IMG/VR virus record: IMGVR_UViG_3300011430_000166
Coordinates: 1 to 20,264 of that record
Direction: 5' to 3' (one strand)
Source of the DNA: a virus
Length of the DNA: 20,264 nucleotides
Shown here one piece after another: positions 1-9,600 of this stretch. The position numbers and the translations under genes are program-made. The first letter of the stretch is position 1; every line of letters begins with the position of its first letter. A model generated the notes under the pieces. That model was not told where the DNA came from, made no database searches, and saw only the letters and a program-made list of their open reading frames with translations.

Positions 1-3000
1 ACTGGGGGTAAAATAGCTGGCGCTCTTGGTGCAACTCAGGAAAGTGGAGGGCGCGCGTTTGGCGCACTGATGGACGCTACCAGTACAGGTAGTGAGAAGA
101 AGCCTCTGTCTGATGTAGTCTGGGAAGGTCTCAAAGGTGTCAAGTCAGGATATGAAGCAGGCTTAGGAGCTACTTCAGCGTCACAGGAATTTACAAAGCG
201 CGCCCCTGAAGAGACACTGAGTGGAGCTAACCCTGTACAGCGTGGGATGCTAGGTCTTGGTCTTGATGTAGTAACTGATCCAACCAATCTAGTTCCAGAG
301 AAGTATCTTGCGGCTGGAGCAGGCGCACTCATTGGTGCGACTCCTGAGATGGCGCAGACTGCTTGGCTTCCTCCGAACCTCTGGAAGCGCGCACGAGGGG
401 TCGAAGGTTTCTCGCACAGTCTGAATTACCCCCACCATGAAGATCTAGTCCTCAATAAAGGATTTGGTACTACGTCCTCTGGAGATGTGCTAGGCCGATT
501 TGGTCATGCAGGATACTACACTCCAAAGGAAGCCAAACAGGCTCGTCAGGCAGGTAAGCCACCAACAGGACAATCGAATAAGAGTTATCTTGGTGGTACT
601 CATATACCAGTTGATTTCCCAGAAACTACAAAGATTCTGGATGTTCGAGGCGCGCCCGTTCCGAAGGAAGATTTCGATGTAATTATCAAATCGCTAGATC
701 CTGTTGAGGATAAGGATTACATCAAGACTCTTACGAAAGCATTCAACGACCAACGACACTACGCCGAGGGTCCTAGTGCGGTAACACATGCGGCCGTCAG
801 GTCTGGTCAGGCTACACCGGAACAACTTGGGGCATACTACCAAAAGCTCAAGATGGACCCTGTAGCAACAGACGCCATCGATCGCTTGAATGGACTACTG
901 AGTTATCCTCAGGACTTCGGTCCTCATGTCAAGGTCAAGGGTTCTCGTGGTCAAGCACTGAGTAGTACAGGCGAGAAGCGATATGGCTCAGCCGCGCTCA
1001 ATCAACCCAGCGTGACAGGCGAGTTCGGTGGAATACACTATACAGATTATGTAGTTGGTACTCCCCAAGATACTAAGTCAGGGTCGATGGCCTTCGACCC
1101 AAGACAGACTTTATTCGCACCTGTAGGATCACAGAAGAATCGACTGACGACTCCTTGGAAGCAAGGTAAGATTGCTCCAGCCGGGATGCCAAAGGAAGGT
1201 GGTGGGACTTTTAAGGGAGTATTTCCATCGGATGCTCCCGGTGGAGTGTCAGCTCCAACTCCTGGTAATGTTGCTGGTCCTGCTGTAGTTCAACCTCCTC
1301 CAGTTCCTCCACCCTCTCAAGTATCTGCAGCTGAGTCGTGGGCGGCTGCAAATATGAATGAGGTTCCTACTGCGAAGAAACCTCCAAAGTCCTGGGAGGG
1401 CGCGCCCACATACAAGGGTAAGGTTATCTCGATAACCGAGCAAGGAACTCTCAAGGAGCTTGCGGCTGCGGGACGTGACCTCACCAAAACCGAGCAGGCT
1501 AAGCTTGCTGCAGTCAAGCAGTGGGAGTCTGGTCGTCCTGCCGATGTTCCAGTTCCTACGAGCCAAGCTCCAGCAGGTCCGGCATCACAGACCTGGGCGG
1601 ATATGTCTGATGCTGAGAAGTTACAACTCTCGCAGACAGACCCACAGAAATATCTTCAAATGTCGGAAGCTGCTATAGCAGAGCAGCCTCATGTCTATCA
1701 GGGAGTGACAACTTCCGCGACGGATGTAAATCGTCCAGCTACGATGCAACAGCATATAGCGGACTTGGATAACATCTTTGAGGAGGCTGGAGTCAAGCTT
1801 CCATACGAATTGAAAGAGGTCACGCCTGGCACAACTCCAGAGGAACTGCACCTCGCTGCAATAGAATACCTTGGGTCAGCAAGTCATTACGAAGCAGCCG
1901 AGGAAGTCCAAAAGCTCTGGGACATGAAGCTCAAGGGAGATACAGTTGATTCTCCACCGACTCCTACTGGTGCAGCTTTCGGTGACGTTGAAGCACCGGA
2001 TATTGGTAAGATCGACGTATTCAATGCAACAACTGGTAAGACTGTTGGAACATTTAATTCCCAGGCTGAGGTGGATGAATTTCTTTCCGTCCATCCCAGG
2101 GCCAGTGAATTAGATTGGGCGCCCCACGATCCATCGTTTGAGGCTCATGCGGCGATAGCAGAACCAACGGTCGAAGCTCCTGTCGATTATGACGCACAGT
2201 ATAAAGGATTCGTAGATCTATTCCACGATACTAACGCTGATCCTGAAGATGTCATGATGGCATGGAAGGATCTGCATCCTGCATTGAAGTCTAAACTCGC
2301 GTATGAAGATGCTGATTTGTTCCAGACCATCAGTAAGATGGAGGAAGCAGGAACACCTGAAGATATAGATCTTGGCACGATAGATTTCGATACGTTCGTG
2401 GGTGGTGCTACAAGACAGGCACCTGTCGCGAAGCCAAAGCTCGTCAAGGCTCCAGGACCTGTCGCAGCTCCAGCAGAACTTCCATCAGCTCTTCCCAAAG
2501 GTTTTGAGGGATTTGAAAATGTCCCTCTACCTAAGGCTCTTGATCCTCTTGGCAAGGAATCGATCAAGTCATTAGATACTCACGGCAGTTTAGATTATCT
2601 GAAGAATACCTATCCAGAGATTGCAGAGAACTTTGCCAAGCACAGTGGGACGGAGATGGGTAGCATCGAGTCCCACACAAAGGATGTGCTCAAGCAATGG
2701 AAGACCCAGCTAACTTCGGAGGAATTTGCAGACATCTCTAATCGCTCAGGGATGGATGTAGAAGCTATAATGAATCTTGCGCTCCCTCTACATGACATCG
2801 GGAAGCCGCAAGCTATAGCTAGCGGTGACAAGACTCTGCAGCACTCATTCACTACTCCTATTATAGAGGACATTCTACAGAAGGAAGGTTTTGATCAGAG
2901 AGACATCGATCTTGCTACAGAGCTTTTCAATCATGACATGATTGGCTCGCTTCTCCAAGGATCGAGCAAACTTACGCCGCAACAAGTAGCTGATGAACTT

Positions 3001-3939
3001 GTGAAAAAGGCCGACAAGGTCGGCATGGACCCTTCCGACTTTGCTAAGTTACAGCTCGCGTTCTTCCAGGCAGACGCTTCGTCATACCCGTTCGTCACGC
3101 AATACATGAAGCAACAGCCGAATGGTGGCTGGATATCAGGTAGTCCTAAAGTTAAACCTATTGAGGATTTGATTCAAGGTCCTACTGGTATTAAGAGTGC
3201 GGCGCCCACTGGTGCTGACACAGGATACCAGATCAAGGTAAAAGACGCCGAGGATATACTTGGTGGTACGAAGAACAAGGACATTTATACGAAGAACGGT
3301 CAGGACTATCTGTTCAAGGAAGCCAATCCAGCTTACTTCGCAGACCAGGAAGTTGCTGCAAACAAGGTTGCTAATCTGGCAGGCTTGCATCCCATCAAGA
3401 TAGAAGTAACACAGATGGGTGGTAAGACAGGCACGATGCAGGCTGCGGTCGGAAACAACATGAATTGGCCGACCCTGAAGGAAGTTGACCCTAAGACGCT
3501 TACTGCTGAAGAGCTTAGAGACGTAATCAGAAATCATCCTGTAGACTGGCTCACGGGAAATATGGATGCTCACGGTGCGCAGTTCCTACGAACTCCCAAC
3601 GGAATTGTCGGGATTGATCGAGGGCGCGCGTTCAAGAATTACGCCAGCAATAAGCTGCATCCAGATTACAACCCTACTGGCGGGGTGGGATACTACGACC
3701 AGATTTACAACGATATCGTAAAGCTCTATAAGAAGGGTGAGTTGCCTCAGCTAAGTGAGGCCGACATCAATGCTGCTATTAAGCAAACGACTTTTAAGAT
3801 GTATCAGAACACTAACGCAATCAGTGCTGAGATAGCAGACGGATTGGAGCGTTCCGGTCAGGGCCATCTCAAGGGTCTTGCCAAGCAACGCTTCCTGGAT
3901 CTAGAAAAAGATCTGTTGAAGTTCTGGACAGGTAAATGA
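1..3939 (+). CDS. Large multidomain phage protein (ART-like, HD and kinase-like regions), 5' partial
   Basis: The frame is open from base 1, so the true start lies upstream; 1289 residues follow the first visible Met at 70, which I use for numbering. Residues about 129-353 look like an ADP-ribosyltransferase-like fold of phage polyvalent proteins: a GHAGYYTPKEAK segment, then an ILDVRG strand, then GGIHYTDYVVG and SMAFDPRQTLFAPVG. This is the weakest call. A Pro/Ala-rich, low-complexity middle section follows. Around residues 903-912, LPLHDIGKP is a classic HD metal-binding motif, with later His residues (QHSF, FNHD). The C-terminus (about 1055-1190) resembles HipA or PI3/4-kinase-like folds: YLFKEA supplies the ATP-binding Lys, EVAANKVA the helix-C Glu, GNMDAHGAQF the catalytic loop and GIDRGRAF the metal-binding Asp. 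It overlaps the portal start by 4 bases (ATGA). It could be an injected virion enzyme or a modifier of head assembly; its role is unknown. Confidence 0.72.
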   Translation, partial: TGGKIAGALGATQESGGRAFGALMDATSTGSEKKPLSDVVWEGLKGVKSGYEAGLGATSASQEFTKRAPEETLSGANPVQRGMLGLGLDVVTDPTNLVPEKYLAAGAGALIGATPEMAQTAWLPPNLWKRARGVEGFSHSLNYPHHEDLVLNKGFGTTSSGDVLGRFGHAGYYTPKEAKQARQAGKPPTGQSNKSYLGGTHIPVDFPETTKILDVRGAPVPKEDFDVIIKSLDPVEDKDYIKTLTKAFNDQRHYAEGPSAVTHAAVRSGQATPEQLGAYYQKLKMDPVATDAIDRLNGLLSYPQDFGPHVKVKGSRGQALSSTGEKRYGSAALNQPSVTGEFGGIHYTDYVVGTPQDTKSGSMAFDPRQTLFAPVGSQKNRLTTPWKQGKIAPAGMPKEGGGTFKGVFPSDAPGGVSAPTPGNVAGPAVVQPPPVPPPSQVSAAESWAAANMNEVPTAKKPPKSWEGAPTYKGKVISITEQGTLKELAAAGRDLTKTEQAKLAAVKQWESGRPADVPVPTSQAPAGPASQTWADMSDAEKLQLSQTDPQKYLQMSEAAIAEQPHVYQGVTTSATDVNRPATMQQHIADLDNIFEEAGVKLPYELKEVTPGTTPEELHLAAIEYLGSASHYEAAEEVQKLWDMKLKGDTVDSPPTPTGAAFGDVEAPDIGKIDVFNATTGKTVGTFNSQAEVDEFLSVHPRASELDWAPHDPSFEAHAAIAEPTVEAPVDYDAQYKGFVDLFHDTNADPEDVMMAWKDLHPALKSKLAYEDADLFQTISKMEEAGTPEDIDLGTIDFDTFVGGATRQAPVAKPKLVKAPGPVAAPAELPSALPKGFEGFENVPLPKALDPLGKESIKSLDTHGSLDYLKNTYPEIAENFAKHSGTEMGSIESHTKDVLKQWKTQLTSEEFADISNRSGMDVEAIMNLALPLHDIGKPQAIASGDKTLQHSFTTPIIEDILQKEGFDQRDIDLATELFNHDMIGSLLQGSSKLTPQQVADELVKKADKVGMDPSDFAKLQLAFFQADASSYPFVTQYMKQQPNGGWISGSPKVKPIEDLIQGPTGIKSAAPTGADTGYQIKVKDAEDILGGTKNKDIYTKNGQDYLFKEANPAYFADQEVAANKVANLAGLHPIKIEVTQMGGKTGTMQAAVGNNMNWPTLKEVDPKTLTAEELRDVIRNHPVDWLTGNMDAHGAQFLRTPNGIVGIDRGRAFKNYASNKLHPDYNPTGGVGYYDQIYNDIVKLYKKGELPQLSEADINAAIKQTTFKMYQNTNAISAEIADGLERSGQGHLKGLAKQRFLDLEKDLLKFWTGK

Positions 3940-6500
3940 CGAATAACGCTGAAGACGAAATCCTCGCGCCTGAGCTGAAGCAAGCTCTTGACTCCTTGGT
4001 ATTGCAGATAGATTCAAGGGACCAGTTCGCTCGCGACCGGATGATGAAAGTTCTCAAGCGTAACGAGTACTTCTGGGAAGGTCTGCAAAACATCTACTTC
4101 TCTGAGGTTGCGCACGACTGGAGATTTATCAGCAGCACCGAAGGGGATGATTATGATTACGCAGAAGAGGCGGACATCGAGAACAAAATCGTCAACGTCT
4201 ACAAAGCCCACGGAGAAGTCATTATCTCTGCAATCTCACAGTCTCTGCCAGCAACTCGCTTTTATCCAAATGATGCAGACCAGGCTGAAGACATTTATAC
4301 CGCTCAGGCTTACACACGCCTCGCTGAATTAATACGCAAACACAATAAAGCTCCGTTCCTCTTTATGAAGGCTATTGGCCTTCTATACAATCAGGGCGTC
4401 ATAGCTGCATATACGTTCAACGACCAGAACAGCAAGTATGGTACAGAAACTGTTCAACATTTCCGTCAGGGAATGATCAAGAACAAGGTGGGATATTGCC
4501 CCGAATGTGGTGAGAACCTAGCTGTTCAGCCGATGAACACCGGGGAGCTTGCGGACCAACTCGGTGGAGCGCCCGTCGAAGAAATGCCCGTCCCTGAAGG
4601 TGCAGCAACGACGATCGAGAACAGCGCCTATCCGCAGGCAGAGGCTCCAGTAGAACCCCCTCCAGTAGAGACTGTGATGGAGCAAGATATGCCTGCGGAG
4701 ATGGGAATGCCGATTGAGCCTCCTGTTCCTGAAGCGATGGGTCTGGAAGGCTTACCTGATGAGGCGATGATTCCTCCTCCTGAGGAAGATGTCCTGGCGC
4801 AGCCAGGAATGATGGAGCCTCCTCCACCGAACGCGGAGATTTGTCCGAACTGTGGGGCGAACGTAGCTCCTATGATTGAGACAGAAGAAGAGCCTACTCA
4901 AGAACTAGATTGGGAAGAGACTGTCGCGAAGTCACGGCAGATCATTGAACTATACGGAGCAACCAATGTCCAGATTTTCCCACGGGCGCGCACTCTGCAA
5001 CAGTCGGGATATCTGATCCTGAACGATGAGCACGACGTCGCTGAGATGCAGGAGAAGTTCCCTCATATCGCTGACAAAATCGTGCCAACGGCGGATTCGG
5101 AAAGATACGACAGATGGGCGCGCGCCCCCTCTATTGTTCAGACGGATGATGATGCAGATGTTTGCACCTGTCGACAAATCTGGCTCAGGCCGTGGATGTT
5201 TAACAAGATTGGGAAGTCGGATGATGAGCGTGTGCTTGCGCTCAAGTCCCAGTTCCCCTCAGGTTTGAGAGCTATCTACATAAATGATGTCCTGGCCGAA
5301 GTTAACGACGAGGATATGGACGAGTATTGGACTGTGTCTGTTGATCCTATCCTGGATCGTGTCCACGGTCAGCCTTATGCTAATCCTCTCGTACCTATTC
5401 AAGAGATGACTAATGAAGTATTCCAGCTTACTGTCGAGACCATACGACACGGAATCCCTGAGACGTTCGTTGATTCTAGTGTCATCGACCTACAAAAATA
5501 TAGATCGATGGAGGTTTCTCCTGGGAGTCTATATCCTGTCAAAGCACCGGTCGGAGGAAATATCTCGGCGGCTTTCTATACGAATCGTGCGGCTCTTCTT
5601 TCCAGAGAGCACAAAGAATTCCATGATGATCTACAGACCGCTGGTCAGTTTGTACTTGGAACTGTACCGTCCGTCTACGGAGGATCAATGCAAGGAGGCA
5701 GCGACACCGCCTCCGAATACTCCATGAGTCGGGCGCAAGCCCTTCAGAGATTGCAGATCATCTACAAGATGATTTCATTCTTCTGGTCCGATCTTGAGAG
5801 CAAAGCAGTCAAGTGCTATGCTAAGAACATGAAGACGGACGAGAAGATTGTAAAGTCACAGGGCAAGAACTCCTTCGTGAATGTATGGATTCGTAAGGCG
5901 GAGATGTCTGGTCAGGTTGGTCAGGTCGAGCCTGAACTTTCAGAGCAGTTTCCTCTAGCCTGGTCTCAGAAGCGCGACATCATTATGCGCCTTGTTGAAC
6001 TGAATAACGAGGCTCTTAATGAGGCTCTGTTCCACCCTGAGAATCGACACACGGTCGCGGAGTTGATAGGTATTACGGAGCTGACTGTCCCAGGTGATTC
6101 GGATAGAAGCAAACAGCTATATGAGATTTACGAGTTGATCACTGGTCAGCCACAGCAGGTTGGGATGAATCCCATGGACGGTACGCCAATCCTACAGGCG
6201 ACTGTTCCGGTGGAACAGGACATCGACCAGCACCAAGTTCACATCGCGGTACTCAAGGAATGGTGTGTATCAGAGATCGGGATGGATCAGAAGATGACCA
6301 ATCCTGGTGGCTATATGAATGTTGTCGCCCATTTGCAGAATCATGTAGAGATGGAGCAGATGGAGATGATGAAGCAAATGATGATGCAAGGGGGCGCGCC
6401 GCCGCCTGAAGGTGGTCAGCCGCCCCAGTCAGGCTCGCCACCCAAAGCTAAGGATACTGAAAACATTCCAGCACCGAGAGGCATAGCAAATGTTCCTTAA
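3936..6500 (+). CDS. Portal protein with split zinc-ribbon insertion
   Basis: The portal forms the dodecameric DNA entry/exit ring at one head vertex. The 854-residue length, position before a scaffold and coat gene, and helical segments such as EVIISAISQSLPATRFYPND and SDTASEYSMSRAQALQRLQ resemble podovirus-type portals. The start ATG overlaps the previous stop as ATGA, suggesting translational coupling. An odd feature is an insertion with CPEC at residues 188-191 and CPNC at 303-306, separated by about 110 residues rich in Pro, Glu and Met. The two knuckles could together bind one zinc ion as a split ribbon. The C-terminus is Met/Gln-rich (residues about 805-825) and then Pro/Gly-rich. The identity rests on context plus family resemblance. 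Confidence 0.86.
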   Translation: MTNNAEDEILAPELKQALDSLVLQIDSRDQFARDRMMKVLKRNEYFWEGLQNIYFSEVAHDWRFISSTEGDDYDYAEEADIENKIVNVYKAHGEVIISAISQSLPATRFYPNDADQAEDIYTAQAYTRLAELIRKHNKAPFLFMKAIGLLYNQGVIAAYTFNDQNSKYGTETVQHFRQGMIKNKVGYCPECGENLAVQPMNTGELADQLGGAPVEEMPVPEGAATTIENSAYPQAEAPVEPPPVETVMEQDMPAEMGMPIEPPVPEAMGLEGLPDEAMIPPPEEDVLAQPGMMEPPPPNAEICPNCGANVAPMIETEEEPTQELDWEETVAKSRQIIELYGATNVQIFPRARTLQQSGYLILNDEHDVAEMQEKFPHIADKIVPTADSERYDRWARAPSIVQTDDDADVCTCRQIWLRPWMFNKIGKSDDERVLALKSQFPSGLRAIYINDVLAEVNDEDMDEYWTVSVDPILDRVHGQPYANPLVPIQEMTNEVFQLTVETIRHGIPETFVDSSVIDLQKYRSMEVSPGSLYPVKAPVGGNISAAFYTNRAALLSREHKEFHDDLQTAGQFVLGTVPSVYGGSMQGGSDTASEYSMSRAQALQRLQIIYKMISFFWSDLESKAVKCYAKNMKTDEKIVKSQGKNSFVNVWIRKAEMSGQVGQVEPELSEQFPLAWSQKRDIIMRLVELNNEALNEALFHPENRHTVAELIGITELTVPGDSDRSKQLYEIYELITGQPQQVGMNPMDGTPILQATVPVEQDIDQHQVHIAVLKEWCVSEIGMDQKMTNPGGYMNVVAHLQNHVEMEQMEMMKQMMMQGGAPPPEGGQPPQSGSPPKAKDTENIPAPRGIANVP

Positions 6501-7761
6501 AGATTTTCAGTTGTTGTACGACGACGCAGACGCACTAGGTGGTCCTACTGGATCTTCTGAATCTTCTGAAGGAAAGAGTGATCTAGAGATCCTTAACGAA
6601 GAGCCTGAGGCAGCAGAAGCCGAAGAGGAAGAGGCTGTCGCTGAGGAACCTGGAGAGGTCACCTTTGAAACTGAGGAAGAGGTCAAGGCCGAGGAAGAAG
6701 AAAAACCTAAGGTCGAGCCAGAACCAGATGATGCTGAAGTTCCAGAGGGTCAACTTAGATTTAAGGATATTAAGACCAAGTATCCGGCTATCTTCAAGGA
6801 ATTTCCGAAGCTTGCTGAGTCGATACGCAATGACCGTGCGTATAGTGAGATATTTGCGACACCGGAAGATGCCCGAGATGCCGCGCAGCGCGCAACCTAT
6901 TTCAATCGTCTGGAGAACACCATCATTGGTGGTTCTATCAAAGAGCTTCTAAATGACGTCGAGCAGAGCAATAAGGAGTCCTTCAAAGCGGTCGCGCGCG
7001 ACTTCCTTCCCACCATCAAAGAGAAGTCGATGGAGCTTTACGCGGAACTTACGCTGCCAGCTGTCAATGATGTGCTACGGAGCGCCATCCGAGATGCAGC
7101 AGGAACTGAGAATACTAATCTCCGAAACGCCGCCCTACATATTGCAAAGTATCTTTACGGTAAGCCCGAGATTCCCGACCTTGAGCGAAAGCCGGAGGTG
7201 CCTAATGAGGCCGAAGAAAGGGTCAAATCCGAGCGTCAAGCCTTCTGGCAAGAGAAAGCCGCAGACTTCACAAACGAGTGCTACGGCGAAGGTCGTGAAG
7301 AAACGATCAAAGAAATCGCGAAGGGGATAGACAATGACAAGAGTTTAAGCCCCTTCCTCAAGAAGACGTTGAAGGATTCTATTTTTCAAGAGGTCGATCA
7401 ACTTCTAGCTAAAGATACACGTCATCTTCGTCAGATGAACGCACTGTGGCGCAAAGCAGAATCGACTGGGTTTCCAAAAGAGACTCGCAAAGAAATCATA
7501 AACGCCTACTTGCGAGGGGCGAAAACTCTGATTCCTTCAGTCAGACAGAAGCTACGTGCCGAGGCAGGTCTACAAGTTAGTCATCCAACAAAAGCAATCA
7601 CTGGTGCGCCGCAGGTCAAACGTACAAACATTCCGGCATCCGGACGAAGCGCGTCTAGTTCCGCCGCCAAAACTCCTTCGGCAAGAGATGTTAACTGGAA
7701 CAAGACGAGCGACATGGATTTTCTGAATGGGAAGTACACACCGAAGCGGAGCGCCCGATAG
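6490..7761 (+). CDS. Probable head scaffolding protein
   Basis: This 423-residue protein sits between portal and major capsid genes, the usual place for a scaffold that templates procapsid assembly and then leaves or is cleaved. The N-terminal ~75 residues are very acidic, with long Glu-rich runs. The middle is charged and helical. The C-terminus is Ser/Ala-rich and ends with a short basic segment (DFLNGKYTPKRSAR), resembling coat-binding tails of phage scaffolds. The start ATG lies 11 bases inside the portal gene and has a GAGAGG ribosome binding site at 6476-6481, eight bases upstream. No protease motif is apparent. The call depends on position, composition and the basic tail; scaffolds have little sequence conservation, so a different head-assembly role remains possible. 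Confidence 0.78.
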   Translation: MFLKDFQLLYDDADALGGPTGSSESSEGKSDLEILNEEPEAAEAEEEEAVAEEPGEVTFETEEEVKAEEEEKPKVEPEPDDAEVPEGQLRFKDIKTKYPAIFKEFPKLAESIRNDRAYSEIFATPEDARDAAQRATYFNRLENTIIGGSIKELLNDVEQSNKESFKAVARDFLPTIKEKSMELYAELTLPAVNDVLRSAIRDAAGTENTNLRNAALHIAKYLYGKPEIPDLERKPEVPNEAEERVKSERQAFWQEKAADFTNECYGEGREETIKEIAKGIDNDKSLSPFLKKTLKDSIFQEVDQLLAKDTRHLRQMNALWRKAESTGFPKETRKEIINAYLRGAKTLIPSVRQKLRAEAGLQVSHPTKAITGAPQVKRTNIPASGRSASSSAAKTPSARDVNWNKTSDMDFLNGKYTPKRSAR

Positions 7762-7764
7762 GAG
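7760..7764 (+). promoter_or_regulatory. Ribosome binding site of the major capsid gene
   Basis: AGGAG overlaps the scaffold stop codon (TAG, 7759-7761) and stands nine bases before the ATG at 7774. It selects this ATG over a second in-frame ATG six bases later. Confidence 0.75.
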
Positions 7765-7773
7765 TTACCTGTC

Positions 7774-9078
7774 ATGGCAATGGACGAAACACAGGTAGCT
7801 GCCACGGAACTTGAGAAGGTTCGGACCAAGATCCCTGTTCTTTTCGACAAGGAAGACACTTTCTATTCCACGATCGAGAAGGGCGAAGTCGAGTCGATCT
7901 CAGCGCGAGACATGAGAATCCCGCTGGAGATTCGGCCCGGTGGAAGGTTCGGACATTTCGATCCGGCAGGCGGCGACCTCGGACGCGGTGAAGGACCGAC
8001 CTACGAGAAGGCGGTCATCAACACGGTTCACATGCGCCACGCGATTGAGTGGCACAAAAAGACCGAGTGGGCGACAGACAACGCACGTAAGGCAGTTGTC
8101 CAGTCGGTCAAGAAGCTCCTTGCCTCTGGCATGGTGGAGTTCCGACGTGCAGTTGACGCTCTGGCCGTATCCTCAGACGGTACAGGCGTGTTGGGCACTG
8201 TGGGCGTCGGGACACCTCCAGCGGGTGGCTACACCACTGCTGGTGGCAAGGACACTTTCGTCTGTGATACAGATGGCTACGGCGTCCGTTTGATGCGCTT
8301 CGGCCAGATGCTGTCACTCTACAACGCCACGCTTACCACGCGTCGTGCGTTCGCGGGCGGCGCAACGGTCAACGGCGAGGCGCCTATTGACCTGTACGAC
8401 ATTCCAACGAAGACCATCCGGGTCAATGGCGCGGCCACCACGCCAGTTGCGGGTGACAAGTTGGTCGTGTCGGGTCTGTCCACCACGCCTCCCGTTTCGA
8501 TGTATGGTGTTCCTTACCATATCTCGAATGCGTCAACCGGCTCGTGGCTCGGACTTGACCGAGCTTTGTTTCCTGAGATTCGTGCGAATCGAGTGAATGC
8601 GAACGGGACTTCCTTGGCCCTTCCGTATGCAAGACTCGCCATGAATAAGATCGGAGACAGGCTCGGTCAGGATCATGGCACGAAGTCGACGGCGTGGATG
8701 CATCCCTGTCAGGTCCAGGCTTATGAAGAGATGGCCCAGTCGGTCATGCTCATCAACAAGAATCCTGGCAAGCAGGGTGTCGACTTGTACTTCGGTGAGG
8801 GTGACAACTTCCAGATCGCTGGAGTTCCCATCCGCAAGCACTACTCGTGGGACAAGAAGAGAATCGACTTCATTGTCACCTCGGTGTGGGGCAGAGCCGA
8901 AATGCATCCCGCAGGTTTCTACGAGGTCGATGGTCGGAAGATCTTCGAGATTCGTGGAACTTCGGGTGGCGTTGCGACATCGCAGATTTTCTACGTGGTA
9001 GGTTCCTTCAACCTCTACGTGACGAATCCCGCGGTGTGTTCCTACATCGACAACCTCGCTGTTCCGGCGGGCTACTAG
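7774..9078 (+). CDS. Major capsid protein
   Basis: This is the shell subunit, 434 residues, the usual size for an HK97-fold coat protein. The segments MRIPLEIRPGGRFGHFDP and RHAIEWHKKTEWATDNARKA, followed by RRAVDALAVSSDGTGVLG, resemble coat proteins of podovirus-like phages. The central part (about residues 205-265) is beta-rich with Gly/Thr and may be an inserted domain. The gene has a good Shine-Dalgarno site and is followed by a strong terminator, both expected for the most abundant virion protein. By eye its codons are more GC-ending and uniform than in flanking genes, consistent with selection for high expression. No prohead protease is seen in the window, and the N-terminus shows no obvious cleavable delta domain. 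Confidence 0.9.
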   Translation: MAMDETQVAATELEKVRTKIPVLFDKEDTFYSTIEKGEVESISARDMRIPLEIRPGGRFGHFDPAGGDLGRGEGPTYEKAVINTVHMRHAIEWHKKTEWATDNARKAVVQSVKKLLASGMVEFRRAVDALAVSSDGTGVLGTVGVGTPPAGGYTTAGGKDTFVCDTDGYGVRLMRFGQMLSLYNATLTTRRAFAGGATVNGEAPIDLYDIPTKTIRVNGAATTPVAGDKLVVSGLSTTPPVSMYGVPYHISNASTGSWLGLDRALFPEIRANRVNANGTSLALPYARLAMNKIGDRLGQDHGTKSTAWMHPCQVQAYEEMAQSVMLINKNPGKQGVDLYFGEGDNFQIAGVPIRKHYSWDKKRIDFIVTSVWGRAEMHPAGFYEVDGRKIFEIRGTSGGVATSQIFYVVGSFNLYVTNPAVCSYIDNLAVPAGY

Positions 9079-9088
9079 AGGGGGTATT

Positions 9089-9125
9089 CCGGGGGAGGAT
9101 GGGCGAGCCTCCCCCGGGTATTTTA
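9089..9125 (+). terminator. Intrinsic terminator after the capsid gene
   Basis: A perfect 10-bp stem, CCGGGGGAGG at 9089-9098 pairing with CCTCCCCCGG at 9108-9117, closes a 9-base loop and is followed by GTATTTTAT. The T-tract is short, so termination may be partial, letting some transcripts continue into the connector and tail genes. It is the only convincing terminator seen in the window. Confidence 0.82.
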
Positions 9126-9126
9126 T

Positions 9127-9600
9127 ATGATTGACAAACAAGCAGTACTACTTATAAACCACGACCTGATACTGAAGTGGGGCGCGCGCTATCGCCTCGT
9201 ATGGGCGGATGACGAGCGAGAGATTCGAGTTAACGCAAATGGAATCTGGGACGAGTGGCCTAAGTATTCGTATCTCAAAGAGCGATTCGTCCTTGAGAAA
9301 TACTTTGGCGAGGGACTCTTCAAGGTTCCAGATGAAATAAGAAACTGGAACGGGTGGGAGATCATTTGGGCTTTCAGACCACTTGAGAACCCCAACCTCG
9401 CAGTTTGCATGTTCATCGCAGATGCGCTAGAGAACGGGGTTAAGCAAAGTCTGACGGACCATTACGACGCTGACAAGAAGCAGTTCGATAAAGAGGTCGA
9501 AGAGGCCTACGACATTCTAGAGAACGAGTCACCTTACATTGCAACGATGCTTCAGAATAAGGAAGCTATCGTAGTGCCGGAGATTAAGAAAGATGCCTAA
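9127..9600 (+). CDS. Conserved phage protein of unknown function (157 aa)
   Basis: I do not recognise a named family. The protein is acidic and soluble, with no signal peptide or membrane segment. Its N-terminal half contains YRLVWADDEREIRVNANGIW followed by a Tyr/Trp-rich stretch; its C-terminal half is helical and charged. It sits immediately after the capsid terminator and before the connector genes, so a virion or assembly role is plausible. The ATG at 9127 is only a few bases beyond the terminator stem and has no Shine-Dalgarno site. The next in-frame Met is far inside (about residue 95), so the start is accepted with caution. It overlaps the next gene by eight bases. Confidence 0.7.
   Translation: MIDKQAVLLINHDLILKWGARYRLVWADDEREIRVNANGIWDEWPKYSYLKERFVLEKYFGEGLFKVPDEIRNWNGWEIIWAFRPLENPNLAVCMFIADALENGVKQSLTDHYDADKKQFDKEVEEAYDILENESPYIATMLQNKEAIVVPEIKKDA

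Noticed and set aside
9099-9134. An 11-codon micro-ORF starting in the terminator loop
   Set aside because: The GGAGG touches the ATG with no spacer and would be paired in the stem; the product (MGEPPPGILYD) has no recognisable feature.
8533-9141. A 202-codon open frame on the minus strand opposite the capsid gene
   Set aside because: It lies opposite the strongly supported capsid gene, has an Arg/His-rich composition typical of antisense reading, and no other gene in the window is on that strand.
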